Below are positions 7,144 through 15,782 of a DNA stretch of 41,549 bases, one piece after another. Source of the stretch: Candidatus Aenigmatarchaeota archaeon (lineage in GTDB: Archaea > Aenigmatarchaeota > Aenigmatarchaeia > QMZP01 > JAFGSV01); the NCBI GenBank assembly GCA_021163005.1, contig JAGGXP010000024.1, forward strand, positions 1-41,549, in the 5' to 3' direction. The position numbers were made by a program, and so were the translations under genes. The notes below the pieces were generated by a model, which saw only the letters and a list, made by a program, of their open reading frames with translations, did not search any database and had not been told where the DNA came from. Within the stretch, counting starts at the first letter, position 1. Each line of letters starts with the position of its first letter.

Positions 7144-9087
7144 TCACAAAAAGAGCGGAATGAATACAATAGCCACAATTGACATGAGCTTTATCAGTAT
7201 GTTGAGAGACGGGCCGGATGTGTCTTTGAACGGATCACCCACTGTATCACCCACAACTGCAGACGCATGTGCAGCGGAACCCTTTCCGCCAAGGTTGCCT
7301 TCTTCTATGAACTTCTTCGCGTTATCCCATGCCCCGCCGGAATTGGCCATCATGAGGGAAAGGAGAAAACCTGTTATTATGGCTCCGGCCAGAAGACCGC
7401 CAAGCGCCTGCGTGCCAAGCAGCAGACCGACTGCTATGGGAGTAAGCACAGCAAGAAGACCGGGCTTAATCATTTCCCTGAGTGCCGCATTTGTGGATAT
7501 CTCTATGGGTCTGTTGTAATCAGGCTCAACCCTGCCCTCGAGCACACCCTTCCTTTTGAACTGCTTCCTGACTTCCATGACCATCTTTACAGCCGTGCTC
7601 CCGACGGCATTCATTGTGAATGCAGAAAACACAAACGGAAGAAGCCCGCCGATGAACATGCCTGATATGACCAGCGGATTCATGATGTCTATGCTGCTTA
7701 GACCCACGACAGCGCTGTAAACAGAAAACAGTGCAAGTGTCGTAAGCGCAGCCGAACCTATCGCAAATCCCTTGTTTATGGCAGCTGTGGTATTGCCAAC
7801 AGCATCAAGTGCCTCAGCTCTCTCCCTCACCTTTTTTCCTGCCTTTGACATCTCCGCTATGCCCGCTGCGTTGTCAGCAATCGGGCCGTAGGAATCAGTT
7901 GCCAGTATCATGCCTAATATGGACAGCATGCCGACAGCCGCCATGGATATGCCGTAAAGTCCCAGAAATGAATATGATGCTATCATGGCCGCGCAGACAG
8001 CAAGCACGGGAATTATAGTCGATATCATGCCAACAGAAAGCCCTGTTATGACTGTTGTAGCTGCGCCTGTTTCTGACGCTTCTGCTATGGACCTTACCGG
8101 TGACCCCTCTCTTGATGTATAATACTCTGCGCTGAGACCTATGACAACCCCGCCTACAAGGCCGGCAACTATGCAGTAGAGAATACCCATACTAAGACCG
8201 AGATAAGACACAATTACATAAGACAGCAGAACAAGCATGCCGGATGAAACAAACACACCGTTGTTGAGTATGCCTTCTATCTTTCCCCTGCCGACAAACA
8301 CAAACAGTATTCCCGCCAGGGAAGCGAATATGCCGGCTGCGGCAACCAGCAGCGGCAGTTGCACATAAACCGTGCTTATGAGAACAGCGATAGCCATGGC
8401 AGCTATTATGGAGTCGACATAGCTTTCAAAGAGGTCAGCCCCCATGCCGGCTATGTCGCCCACATTGTCGCCCACGTTGTCAGCTATTACAGCGGGATTT
8501 CTTGGGTCATCCTCCGGTATGCGCTGTTCGACCTTTCCGACCATGTCGGCACCGACATCAGCTGCCTTGGTGTATATGCCGCCGCCGACCCTGCTGAAGA
8601 GCGCTACAGAGCTCGCGCCGAACCCGAAGCTGAACAAAAGGCCGGTGTCATTAAAGACAAGATAGAGCAGCGTTACCCCGAGAAGCCCTATTGCAACAAC
8701 AAGAAGACCCATAACAGAGCCTGCTGAAAATGCTGTCCGCAGACCCTTTTCAACACTTTCTGTGCAGGCGTTTGTTGTTTTTGCATTCGTTGACGTTGCA
8801 GTTCGCATGCCTATGTTTCCTGCAAGCATGGAGCATAAAGCGCCGGCAATGAAAAAGCCAGCTGAAAGCGGCTGTATGAATATATACAGTATCACAGCAA
8901 GCGCCATCACAAAGAGCATGAGCGACTTATACTGCGCATTCAGGTATGTAAGCGCCCCGGTGTGTATCATGTCAGAGAATTTCTTCATCTCATCTGAACC
9001 GAAACCCTGTTTTTTTGCGTGCCTCGCAAAAAACACGGCAGATGCCAGTGCCGCTGCAACAGCAAGCATGACCCAGTAAAAATACAT
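7144..9087 (-). CDS. hppA: Membrane-bound proton- or sodium-pumping pyrophosphatase
   Basis: This 647-aa protein with about 16 TM segments couples pyrophosphate hydrolysis to H+ or Na+ export. Substrate-site motifs are complete: GGGIYTKAADVGADMVGKVE, the acidic loop DDPRNPAVIADNVGDNVGD, DSYGPIADNAAGIAEM, and the C-terminal GDTVGDPFKDTSGPSLNILI. GNTTAA carries Ala where K+-independent enzymes have Lys, so it should be of the K+-dependent class. In the GADLFESYV segment the next residue is Asp, where I expect Gly. Pumped-ion specificity cannot be decided by eye. The length is slightly short but within the family range. The gene stands alone; TATTAATTAAT lies upstream of the ATG. Confidence 0.97.
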   Translation of the reverse strand: MYFYWVMLAVAAALASAVFFARHAKKQGFGSDEMKKFSDMIHTGALTYLNAQYKSLMLFVMALAVILYIFIQPLSAGFFIAGALCSMLAGNIGMRTATSTNAKTTNACTESVEKGLRTAFSAGSVMGLLVVAIGLLGVTLLYLVFNDTGLLFSFGFGASSVALFSRVGGGIYTKAADVGADMVGKVEQRIPEDDPRNPAVIADNVGDNVGDIAGMGADLFESYVDSIIAAMAIAVLISTVYVQLPLLVAAAGIFASLAGILFVFVGRGKIEGILNNGVFVSSGMLVLLSYVIVSYLGLSMGILYCIVAGLVGGVVIGLSAEYYTSREGSPVRSIAEASETGAATTVITGLSVGMISTIIPVLAVCAAMIASYSFLGLYGISMAAVGMLSILGMILATDSYGPIADNAAGIAEMSKAGKKVRERAEALDAVGNTTAAINKGFAIGSAALTTLALFSVYSAVVGLSSIDIMNPLVISGMFIGGLLPFVFSAFTMNAVGSTAVKMVMEVRKQFKRKGVLEGRVEPDYNRPIEISTNAALREMIKPGLLAVLTPIAVGLLLGTQALGGLLAGAIITGFLLSLMMANSGGAWDNAKKFIEEGNLGGKGSAAHASAVVGDTVGDPFKDTSGPSLNILIKLMSIVAIVFIPLFL

Positions 9088-9119
9088 ATTAATTAATAGA
9101 CAGGACCACTAAAAAACAT

Positions 9120-9587
9120 TCACCACAAAAACAGGCTAATCCTGGCGATTTTATTGGCCGGTGAGAGACCGTACCTGTTTATCACGGCTTTGCCTTCACC
9201 TTCAGGCGGCGTCCTTCCACAGTTTATGTACGTCGTAGTGCCGTCAGAAACAGTAAGGTTCATATGAATGTAGGATATATATGGGCTTTCCTCCCGGAGA
9301 CTGAGATTGTCGAGCAGGCCGATATAGTCGGTCGTGCACATGGACTGAAAATCCTGCATTTTGACCGTGTCAAGCTTCGGCCACTCGCTGAATATGCCGT
9401 TCCCCGTGCTGCCCGCAAGCATCTCTGTAACGCGTACGGCATTCTCTTCCAGCCTGTCGGAGCTGTACCTGACATGCCTGCTGTTGAAGTCGCCTGAAAC
9501 GAACGCTATTGTGTAAAATATCACAGCAAACACTATGAGCGACGCTATTACAAATTCAAAGACAATCTGCCCTTTTTTATATCTCAT
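9120..9587 (-). CDS. TadE-like/class III pilin-like membrane protein
   Basis: This 155-aa protein is the last gene of the pilus operon. The track ORF begins 59 codons too early inside the preceding gene. I choose the ATG at 9587, which overlaps the TadC-like stop as ATGA. The N-terminus MRYKKGQIVFEFVIASLIVF is a pilin-like signal: a short basic leader, KGQ, a Glu near +5, then about 20 hydrophobic residues. The remainder is an extracytoplasmic domain with two Cys. It is probably a minor pilin or pseudopilin assembled by the neighbouring ATPase and membrane proteins; its exact role is unknown. Confidence 0.75.
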   Translation of the reverse strand: MRYKKGQIVFEFVIASLIVFAVIFYTIAFVSGDFNSRHVRYSSDRLEENAVRVTEMLAGSTGNGIFSEWPKLDTVKMQDFQSMCTTDYIGLLDNLSLREESPYISYIHMNLTVSDGTTTYINCGRTPPEGEGKAVINRYGLSPANKIARISLFLW

Positions 9588-10528
9588 ACAGGGAATACAC
9601 CAATCTTGGAGAGAAGTATGAATATGAATATGGCAATGGACACCATTATCATTGAATGCTTCGCTCCGGCAACAGCAGAGTTTTCGCCAAGCTGGCCCGC
9701 TATCAGCCCCGAGCACAGACCCTGTATGACAAGCACGTAAAAGAACAGCGATATGTAATAACACCCGACGCCGTACGGGTCCACGTCAAGCATGGAGCAG
9801 GTGCCATCAAAAAGCCCGCAGGGAAAGGGTATCGCGAGGTCTGAACACGGATTGGAGAATGTCGATGAAAAAGATGCGATTGCATCGGTTTCCGATCCAC
9901 CGAGTGATACTGTTGTCATCATTGGGACGAAGATGTATATTATCACTATGACTATACCAAGGAACATGAAGAATATGCCGTATGTTACCATGACATGCTG
10001 GCTGGTCACGTTGCGTCTTTCCTCCTCGGCTTCCCTAAGCATATTCATGTTCACCGCTGCAGAGTCAAGGGTTGCCACGACATTGCCGCCGGACTTGTAG
10101 ACCTCCTTTATGATGTTTAGAACCTCTGTTATACTTGTGGATTCTTTCACCTTTTCCCCGAATATGTCTAGAACACGGAGGAAGGGAACGCCCCATGAAA
10201 GCTTGTTGGACATCTTCTTTATCTCGTCAGTGAGTTTGCCGTAATTCGTCTTGGAAGCCATTTTTATGGAATTCTCAAGCGTCATTCCGGAGCGCTTTGA
10301 ATCAGCCAAATCCCTTATGAAATTTGGGAACTGCCTTTCTATACCCTTGAGCCACGCGTATTTGGAATACCTGTATGCAAAATACGGAACAACCGCTATG
10401 AACATGGCTATTATTATTGTGTTTCCGACAACAGAAGCGTCGCCGACCAGAAAGGCAACAGCCGCGACTATGGAGACAGCTATAACAACAGGCAGGAGGA
10501 GAACCCTTTCCTTTAAACCAATTTTCAT
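9584..10528 (-). CDS. tadC: Type II/IV pilus assembly membrane protein, TadC/ArlJ (GspF)-like
   Basis: This 314-aa GspF-domain protein has paired TM segments at the N-terminus (about 10-50), a cytoplasmic helical domain (about 60-165, including QFPNFIRDLADSKRSGMTLENSI and SITEVLNIIKEVYKSGG), a TM near 185-205, and TMs at the C-terminus. It forms the membrane platform of an archaeal pilus or secretion machine with the second GspF protein just upstream and the ATPase before it. The Shine-Dalgarno GAGGTG lies 7 nt before the ATG at 10528. The stop overlaps the start of the small pilin-like gene by ATGA. Confidence 0.88.
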   Translation of the reverse strand: MKIGLKERVLLLPVVIAVSIVAAVAFLVGDASVVGNTIIIAMFIAVVPYFAYRYSKYAWLKGIERQFPNFIRDLADSKRSGMTLENSIKMASKTNYGKLTDEIKKMSNKLSWGVPFLRVLDIFGEKVKESTSITEVLNIIKEVYKSGGNVVATLDSAAVNMNMLREAEEERRNVTSQHVMVTYGIFFMFLGIVIVIIYIFVPMMTTVSLGGSETDAIASFSSTFSNPCSDLAIPFPCGLFDGTCSMLDVDPYGVGCYYISLFFYVLVIQGLCSGLIAGQLGENSAVAGAKHSMIMVSIAIFIFILLSKIGVFPV

Positions 10529-10537
10529 ACAAACACC

Positions 10538-11386
10538 TCAACTGAGCGGCGACAGCCCCTTAAGCAGTATTATGAATCCCACAGACGTGAGCGGAACAAA
10601 GAAAAACACGAGGAATGTCTGCACCAGCAGTATGCTGCCGCCTACAAGCGGCGACATCACAGATGAAAGCACGATGAAGAACAGCGTGCCGACGATTATC
10701 AGCGTTATGTATATCTCTGTGTAGAAGTTTATCTGGTTTGAATACGATTCGAGCATGCGCCTGTACTGCTGCATGCTGTCCCTCGTCTTGTCCGAAAGAT
10801 ATTTGTAAAGGTCACCGCCTGTGGTTATGGTGGATACCATTCCCCACAGAAGCTCCGACCACGCGAGTGACGGCGTCCTGTTGGCAACCTTTACCATTGC
10901 AGAGGAAATGTCAGTCCCGAACATCTTGACGTCCCTGTAAATCCTCCTGGAATCATCACCTATCACACCCTTTCTTAGTGAAAGTATGTTGAATATTTCC
11001 ACGGGATGGCTGCCCGAGCTTGCTGATGCAGACATGGATGCGACCGCAAACGGCAGGTCCCTTTCTATCTGCGTCTGCAGGCTCTTGGACCTTATTGACG
11101 GGTAATAGTAAAACATTATGAAGGCCGCGCCTGACATGAGAAACGATATTATTATTGAAAAGGTATATGAGAAGAGCGCGCCGCCTGTAACTACAGTTAC
11201 CACGAAGGAGCCTGCGACCATTGATACCATGAACACTACAAGCACAGAAAAAAGTGCCAGTGAAAGGTATTCCTTGAGTGTATAACTGGACATGGAACTT
11301 TTGAGCTTCACATCAAGCGGATCGAAAGAATCAAGGTAAGGCGTCAGTATAGAGCCAAATAGACTTACAGACCATTCCTTGAGCAT
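10538..11386 (-). CDS. tadB: Type II/IV pilus assembly membrane protein, TadB-like (GspF)
   Basis: This 282-aa protein has the GspF layout: N-terminal paired TMs (about 45-90), a cytoplasmic helical domain beginning QIERDLPFAVASMSASASSG, and C-terminal TMs. It pairs with the TadC-like protein 9 nt downstream, as in Tad pili and several archaeal pilus loci. The track starts at a GTG (11395) that overlaps the ATPase stop. I prefer the ATG at 11386 because GAGTGAT sits a few nt before it, but the GTG start, three codons longer, is possible. Confidence 0.86.
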   Translation of the reverse strand: MLKEWSVSLFGSILTPYLDSFDPLDVKLKSSMSSYTLKEYLSLALFSVLVVFMVSMVAGSFVVTVVTGGALFSYTFSIIISFLMSGAAFIMFYYYPSIRSKSLQTQIERDLPFAVASMSASASSGSHPVEIFNILSLRKGVIGDDSRRIYRDVKMFGTDISSAMVKVANRTPSLAWSELLWGMVSTITTGGDLYKYLSDKTRDSMQQYRRMLESYSNQINFYTEIYITLIIVGTLFFIVLSSVMSPLVGGSILLVQTFLVFFFVPLTSVGFIILLKGLSPLS

Positions 11387-11391
11387 TTGTA

Positions 11392-13218
11392 TCACTCAGA
11401 CCCTTCAATTACCGTCAGCACCCTCTCAGGGTTTATGTAGTATTCGCTTACTATTCTTCCAACTTCCCTGTAATCATAAACATTGTTGTTCTGCATCCAC
11501 TCTATGACCTTCTTCCTTCTGAGTATCTCCGCCTGTATGGTCTCTTCTGTAATGCCGTTCAGGCGTGCGACATCCTCAAGCACCTTTGACTTGTCCGTGG
11601 GAACGAACCTGTCCTTGACAGCTGTCCATTCGAATATCTTTGCGCTTACAGGACGGTCATTCTTGATGCCTGTTATCTCCAGAAGCTCGCTTACCCTCCT
11701 TGATGTGCTGCCTTTTATCTTGACCCTCTGGAGGAAAACAATTATGTCTATGTTTTCTATGAGCGCGGGAGGCAGTGAGATAGGCGGCGTCACGAGCCTG
11801 TCTATGAGTTGCGTCAGTGAGGCGGCGTGTATAGTTGCCAGTGATGGATGGCCTGTTGCCATCTGCTGGAACAGCACAAACGCCTCCTTGCCCCTCACCT
11901 CTCCTACTACAAGGTAATCAGGCCGCTGCCTCAGACTTGACTTCAGCAGGTCAAAAAGGGTAACCTCACCAATCTTGCCCTTGACTGAAAGCGGAGACCT
12001 GGCAACTTCAGGCACCCAGTGTATGTGCGGCAGCCTGAGCTCAGGTGTGTCCTCTATTGAAAGTATCTTGAGGTTTGGTCGTATGAACAGCGAAAGCGCG
12101 TTGAGAAGCGATGTCTTTCCTGTTGCAGTCCCGCCTGATATCAGTATGGACTTGCCGTTCTCTATGGCCATCCACAGGTATGCCAGCATGAGGCTGTCAA
12201 GTGTTCCGTAATGAAGCATGTGTGTTGGTGTGAGAGGATACGCCGTGAATTTCCTTATCGTGAAATTCGAGCCTCGTCTGGCTATGTCGGTTCCCATGGT
12301 ACACTGCACCCTGCTGCCGTCAGGAAGCGCTGCATCAAGGAGAGGATCCGCTATTGATATCGATTTGCCGGATTTCTGGGCAAGCTTGAGTATGAAGCTG
12401 TCAAGATCAGCGGTTGTTTCAAACCTAAGATTTGTCTTCAGCGGTCCCAACTTCGGGTCCCTGTGATAGATGTATATGGGTATCTTGACGCCGTCACAGG
12501 AAATGTCCTCTATTTCAGGGTCCTGCATAAGAGGCTCAATCACACCAAGCCCGAATATCTCCTTTTCTATGTGATACTGGAGAGCCGGGAATTTCGCAGG
12601 ATCCGCTTCCGGAAAAGTCGCAAGAGAAGATTTTATCTCTTTCTGAAGGAGCTCCTTTGCCTTTATTTCACCGATTTTTGAAAAGTCAACATCGAGCCGC
12701 TCTTCTATGTCCCTCTGTATCTTTTCAGCCAGCTCCAAATCACCTTTGGACAGTTTGGGTTCTATGACGTTGTAGACAGGGGCGCCTGCCTTTTCATCCC
12801 ATTTTATATGGGCATATGCCAGCACCTGCTCTCCCGGCTTCGGTTTTGACGGTATAAGAGGGTATTTGATGTTTATGGTGTGAAGTTCCTCCACATTTCC
12901 GGGCATTGGTATTTTCGACAGTGATATGTGCTCTGAGGTAGGTATCTCTATGCCTTTCTTGACCTTTTCTTGCTCAAGAAGCCCGCGCTGCTCCTTCTCC
13001 TTCTGCGTAAGCTCTATGTTAAGCTTCTGGGTGACAGGAAACGGCAGATATCCCTGCCCTTCTCCCGGTGATGGCACATAACCAGGCGAAGCCGTTGTTC
13101 TTCCTGCCTTTTTACCATGAAGACGCTTGTAACCCTTTATAAGGCGCTTCCCTATGTTCCTTGCTCTGGGTTTGACTGGTACTGCCTTTTTCTTTATCCT
13201 CGGAAGCTTAAGTTTCAT
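11392..13218 (-). CDS. tadA: Type II/IV secretion system ATPase, TadA/ArlI (GspE)-like
   Basis: This 608-aa hexameric ATPase should power pilus assembly. It has a basic N-terminus (KLPRIKKKAVPVKPRARN) and an N-terminal domain up to about residue 280. The RecA-like core follows: Walker A SGGTATGKTS, Asp-box IEDTPELRLPH, Walker B region RPDYLVVGEVRGKEA, and His-box GHPSLATIHA. All catalytic motifs are intact. The Shine-Dalgarno GTGGAG lies 5-6 nt before the ATG. It sits between the pilin genes upstream and the two platform proteins downstream, with which it overlaps or nearly overlaps. Confidence 0.95.
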   Translation of the reverse strand: MKLKLPRIKKKAVPVKPRARNIGKRLIKGYKRLHGKKAGRTTASPGYVPSPGEGQGYLPFPVTQKLNIELTQKEKEQRGLLEQEKVKKGIEIPTSEHISLSKIPMPGNVEELHTINIKYPLIPSKPKPGEQVLAYAHIKWDEKAGAPVYNVIEPKLSKGDLELAEKIQRDIEERLDVDFSKIGEIKAKELLQKEIKSSLATFPEADPAKFPALQYHIEKEIFGLGVIEPLMQDPEIEDISCDGVKIPIYIYHRDPKLGPLKTNLRFETTADLDSFILKLAQKSGKSISIADPLLDAALPDGSRVQCTMGTDIARRGSNFTIRKFTAYPLTPTHMLHYGTLDSLMLAYLWMAIENGKSILISGGTATGKTSLLNALSLFIRPNLKILSIEDTPELRLPHIHWVPEVARSPLSVKGKIGEVTLFDLLKSSLRQRPDYLVVGEVRGKEAFVLFQQMATGHPSLATIHAASLTQLIDRLVTPPISLPPALIENIDIIVFLQRVKIKGSTSRRVSELLEITGIKNDRPVSAKIFEWTAVKDRFVPTDKSKVLEDVARLNGITEETIQAEILRRKKVIEWMQNNNVYDYREVGRIVSEYYINPERVLTVIEGSE

Positions 13219-13252
13219 AAAAACTCCACTGTGCCGTCTATCGGTTTTGGCA

Positions 13253-13678
13253 CTAACCTAATATAATATTGGACCCCCTTTTATAAATTATGATTTCCCC
13301 CCGGCTGCTTGATACACTCCCTGAAAAACCATAAGTATCTGCGCCTTCACCACCCATAAAGGCAGTGCTTGATGACGCTGATATACCGCTGTCATACGTC
13401 CTGACTGTTATCGCCGTGTTGTTGAGGGACACTTCATACCCTTCACCGTTTATGGTTTTTGGTATTGAAATCTTCGCGCTGCTGTTGATGCCATCAACCC
13501 TCATCATCTCTATGACAGACGCATAGACGATGTCCTTAACGGCTTTTATGTGATCGACAGACGCAACGCTGCTGAAATGCGTCTGGTATACATTAAAGAC
13601 CGCAAACGCCATTACGAATATGGCGACTGATATGCCGAAAAGAAGAACCTGCTCAAAAACAGCATTCTGGCCTTTCAT
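13253..13678 (-). CDS. Pilin-like protein with KGQ leader
   Basis: This 141-aa protein begins MKGQNAVFEQVLLFGISVA, a very short leader followed by a conserved KGQ...E pattern and one hydrophobic helix, as in archaeal class III pilins and archaellin-like minor subunits. The remaining ~110 residues look like beta-rich extracytoplasmic sequence with a Ser-rich stretch near the end. It lies 34 nt upstream of the ATPase gene in the pilus operon. It is a likely structural or minor subunit; no specific family is recognised. Confidence 0.7.
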   Translation of the reverse strand: MKGQNAVFEQVLLFGISVAIFVMAFAVFNVYQTHFSSVASVDHIKAVKDIVYASVIEMMRVDGINSSAKISIPKTINGEGYEVSLNNTAITVRTYDSGISASSSTAFMGGEGADTYGFSGSVSSSRGEIIIYKRGSNIILG

Positions 13679-13709
13679 ATGAATATATTCTCAGAATGTG
13701 TTATAATGT

Positions 13710-14333
13710 TTATGCGAGCGTCACGTTGACAAGCGTTTCCGTTATCTGTCTTTCACCGTCCGTCTTGTAATTGTAGCCTTCAAATCTGACAATGACCCTT
13801 GAAGGCGCGCTGTTGCCCGCAAGGTTCCCGCCGTCACTGAGCCTTATGATATACCCTCTTGGAGGGTTTTCCGCATTGAGCTGCCTGTACGTCATGTTAA
13901 CAGCCAGCAAGAACTGGTTGTTTTCAACAGGCTCACCTGTGAGGTATATACGCCTGGGTGAATCGCCGTAATCGCCGACAGGGCTGTCGTCGTACGTCTC
14001 AACAGGAATCGCAGTAGAGCCTTCACCCATTTCCATGAGCTGCTGTGATGACACGAAGCGGAAGAGGACGCCGTTATTCAGTTCGTCGACCTTGAATGAC
14101 GCTCCCGGTATGGCCGGTATTTTCAGTGACTTCTCACCACCGTTCCTTGAAACCTCTGTTATCTGCCTGTCCAGATCCAGAATGAAGCTTTTGGCTGTAT
14201 TTACGTCAGTTATGGTACTCCGCTTCTCTATGAGGGGCTTCCCCCAGAAGTATGCAGCACCTGCAAGGGCAAGCACTATACCTGCTATGAGAACCATCGA
14301 TATCGCCTGTACCTGCGCTTTGCGGTCGGCCAT
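13710..14333 (-). CDS. Pilin-like membrane-anchored protein with KAQ leader
   Basis: This 207-aa protein begins MADRKAQVQAISMVLIAGIV, a short basic leader plus one hydrophobic helix ending near residue 30, then a beta-rich extracytoplasmic domain. The pattern is shared by DPANN pilin-like proteins and by the oversized protein at 38195-40132. The track start (14354) is seven codons longer. I choose ATG 14333 because a TATA-like TTGTATTTATAG lies about 27-35 nt upstream, implying a leaderless start. This would be a second promoter inside the pilus operon. Confidence 0.68.
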   Translation of the reverse strand: MADRKAQVQAISMVLIAGIVLALAGAAYFWGKPLIEKRSTITDVNTAKSFILDLDRQITEVSRNGGEKSLKIPAIPGASFKVDELNNGVLFRFVSSQQLMEMGEGSTAIPVETYDDSPVGDYGDSPRRIYLTGEPVENNQFLLAVNMTYRQLNAENPPRGYIIRLSDGGNLAGNSAPSRVIVRFEGYNYKTDGERQITETLVNVTLA

Positions 14334-14391
14334 AATTATATCTGTCCCTGACATCTATAAATACAATTGGAAGAATAAAGTAAAAAATAAT

Positions 14392-14814
14392 TTAACAGTT
14401 TATTATTGCCACCTGCGCCCTCGCCGTGCCGCCGACAACCCTAAGCTTGCAACTTGGGCTGCATGTAAATCCTGAAGTGGTGCCGTTTTTCCATGTGGCA
14501 TAAGAGTTTACAGGTATTTTACTTGGATTGGTTGATCCGTCAGCTGCTGTCCACGAACCGTCCCCCGAAATGTCAGCTCCGCTACTTGTGTCTATTATGC
14601 TTATGTCACTGACGTCTATATCGAGCGTTCCGGTGTTGGCTATTAATAAATTGGCAGTTGAGCCGCCTGTGCAGAAATAATCCCTCAGCTCAACGCTCTG
14701 CCCTGTCAGTCCGCTCATGTACGTGTTCAGGTATGTCCACGCAGCGCCTGCAAGAGCCACTGTTATAAGCAGCAGCACTATTATCGCAATGATAGGCGTT
14801 ATACCTTTTCTCAT
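14392..14814 (-). CDS. Archaeal type IV pilin, tandem copy B
   Basis: This 140-aa major-pilin-like protein begins MRKGITPIIAIIVLLL; cleavage after RKG is expected by the prepilin peptidase, leaving the hydrophobic assembly helix. The extracytoplasmic domain has an IANTGTLDIDVSDISI segment and four Cys, and ends with VVGGTARAQVAIINC. It is a paralogue of the adjacent copy A: the first ~120 coding nt are almost identical, the centre differs, and the C-terminal segment matches again. The Shine-Dalgarno GGAGGT lies about 5-10 nt before the ATG. Confidence 0.85.
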   Translation of the reverse strand: MRKGITPIIAIIVLLLITVALAGAAWTYLNTYMSGLTGQSVELRDYFCTGGSTANLLIANTGTLDIDVSDISIIDTSSGADISGDGSWTAADGSTNPSKIPVNSYATWKNGTTSGFTCSPSCKLRVVGGTARAQVAIINC

Positions 14815-14837
14815 AGTTTACCTCCATTTTTGACTAA

Positions 14838-15254
14838 TCAGCAAAGCACCCTGGCAATCTGGGCCCTCGCCGTGCCGCCGACAATCCTGAATATGCATGA
14901 ATCACTACTTGTGCATGCACCCAAAGGCGATGTCCACTTGCCAAGTTTTCCGGCTTCTATGGTGTTATCAACAAGTGCCGTTCCGTCAGCTGCTGTCCAC
15001 GTCCCGCTTACCGGCTGACCGCTGCTCATATTGATTATTGATATATCAGAAGTGTCAATATCAAGCGTCCCGGTGTTGGCTATCAATATCACGGCTCTGT
15101 CGTCGTTCACGCAGAAATAATCCCTTACCTCAACGCTCTGCCCTGTCAGTCCGCTCATGTACGTGTTCAGGTATGTCCACGCAGCGCCTGCAAGAGCCAC
15201 TGTTATAAGCAGCAGCACTATTATCGCAATGATAGGCGTTATACCTTTCCTCAT
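14838..15254 (-). CDS. Archaeal type IV pilin, tandem copy A
   Basis: This 138-aa pilin has the same leader and helix as copy B, the same IANTGTLDID segment and the same VVGGTARAQ tail. Its divergent centre (CVNDDRAVI, SGQPVSGTW, ACTSSDSC) again carries Cys residues. The track start (GTG 15263) overlaps the Shine-Dalgarno. I choose ATG 15254 because AGGTGATG ends 3 nt before it and because this aligns exactly with copy B. It follows the coiled-coil gene whose stop overlaps this ribosome binding site. Confidence 0.85.
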   Translation of the reverse strand: MRKGITPIIAIIVLLLITVALAGAAWTYLNTYMSGLTGQSVEVRDYFCVNDDRAVILIANTGTLDIDTSDISIINMSSGQPVSGTWTAADGTALVDNTIEAGKLGKWTSPLGACTSSDSCIFRIVGGTARAQIARVLC

Positions 15255-15263
15255 AAACATCAC

Positions 15264-15725
15264 CTACTGTTGTCTCCTTGCTCCGTACATGCTGCTGAAG
15301 CCAAGATAAAGCCTCTTTAGCCGCTTGTCTATTGTGTCAAGAGATGTAAGCATGGTCTGGTTGGCCTCGAATGATTTTTTGTTCTGTTCAACAAGCTCCG
15401 AAAGCCTGTCGACAACAGGCTTGAATGCTTCCGGACCGGCACCCGCTTCCTCTTCAGATGCTGCCTTGAGGAGCTCCATGAATTCTCCCATGGTGTCCAC
15501 GAGCTTGTCGATTTTTCCAGGAATCTTTGTAAGCTCGTCCCTGAGTTCAGTATTGGCCTTCACGACATCATCTATTATCCTCTGGTTGCTCTTTATCAAC
15601 TCTATGACCTGCTCCATGAGCTTCTGGACCTGGGAACTCGAAGTCGTGTCTTCCATCTTTTCGAGGCGCTTTTCAAGCCTCCGGATAGGAGAAGTGGGAA
15701 TTACTTCATAGTCTTCGTCGTTCAT
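15264..15725 (-). CDS. Cytoplasmic coiled-coil protein, first gene of the pilus operon
   Basis: This 153-aa protein has no signal or TM segment. It is almost entirely helical and charged, with coiled-coil-like stretches (RRLEKRLEKMED, VQKLMEQVIELIKSNQRIIDD, PVVDRLSELVEQNKKSFEAN) and a short C-terminal tail. I recognise no family. Its position as operon leader directly before the pilins suggests a cytosolic assembly or regulatory partner of the pilus, by loose analogy to ArlC/D/E of archaella, but sequence similarity to those was not established. Confidence 0.7.
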   Translation of the reverse strand: MNDEDYEVIPTSPIRRLEKRLEKMEDTTSSSQVQKLMEQVIELIKSNQRIIDDVVKANTELRDELTKIPGKIDKLVDTMGEFMELLKAASEEEAGAGPEAFKPVVDRLSELVEQNKKSFEANQTMLTSLDTIDKRLKRLYLGFSSMYGARRQQ

Positions 15726-15746
15726 GTATATTAATTGGCATAATTC

Positions 15747-15762
15747 CCATATAAATATTTAA
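15747..15762 (-). promoter_or_regulatory. Pilus operon promoter (TATA box)
   Basis: On the minus strand TTAAATATTTATAT is centred about 30 nt upstream of the ATG at 15725, which places transcription start only a few nt before the start codon. Confidence 0.55.
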
Positions 15763-15782
15763 CAAAAATGAAAGGCATGAAT

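Noticed and set aside
7160-9079. Several plus-strand ORFs (69-132 aa) opposite hppA
   Set aside because: Antisense shadows of a complete, well-recognised pyrophosphatase gene.
9588-9764. N-terminal extension of the TadE-like ORF
   Set aside because: The 59 extra residues lie inside the TadC-like gene and are Cys/His-rich shadow sequence; the pilin leader starts at 9587.
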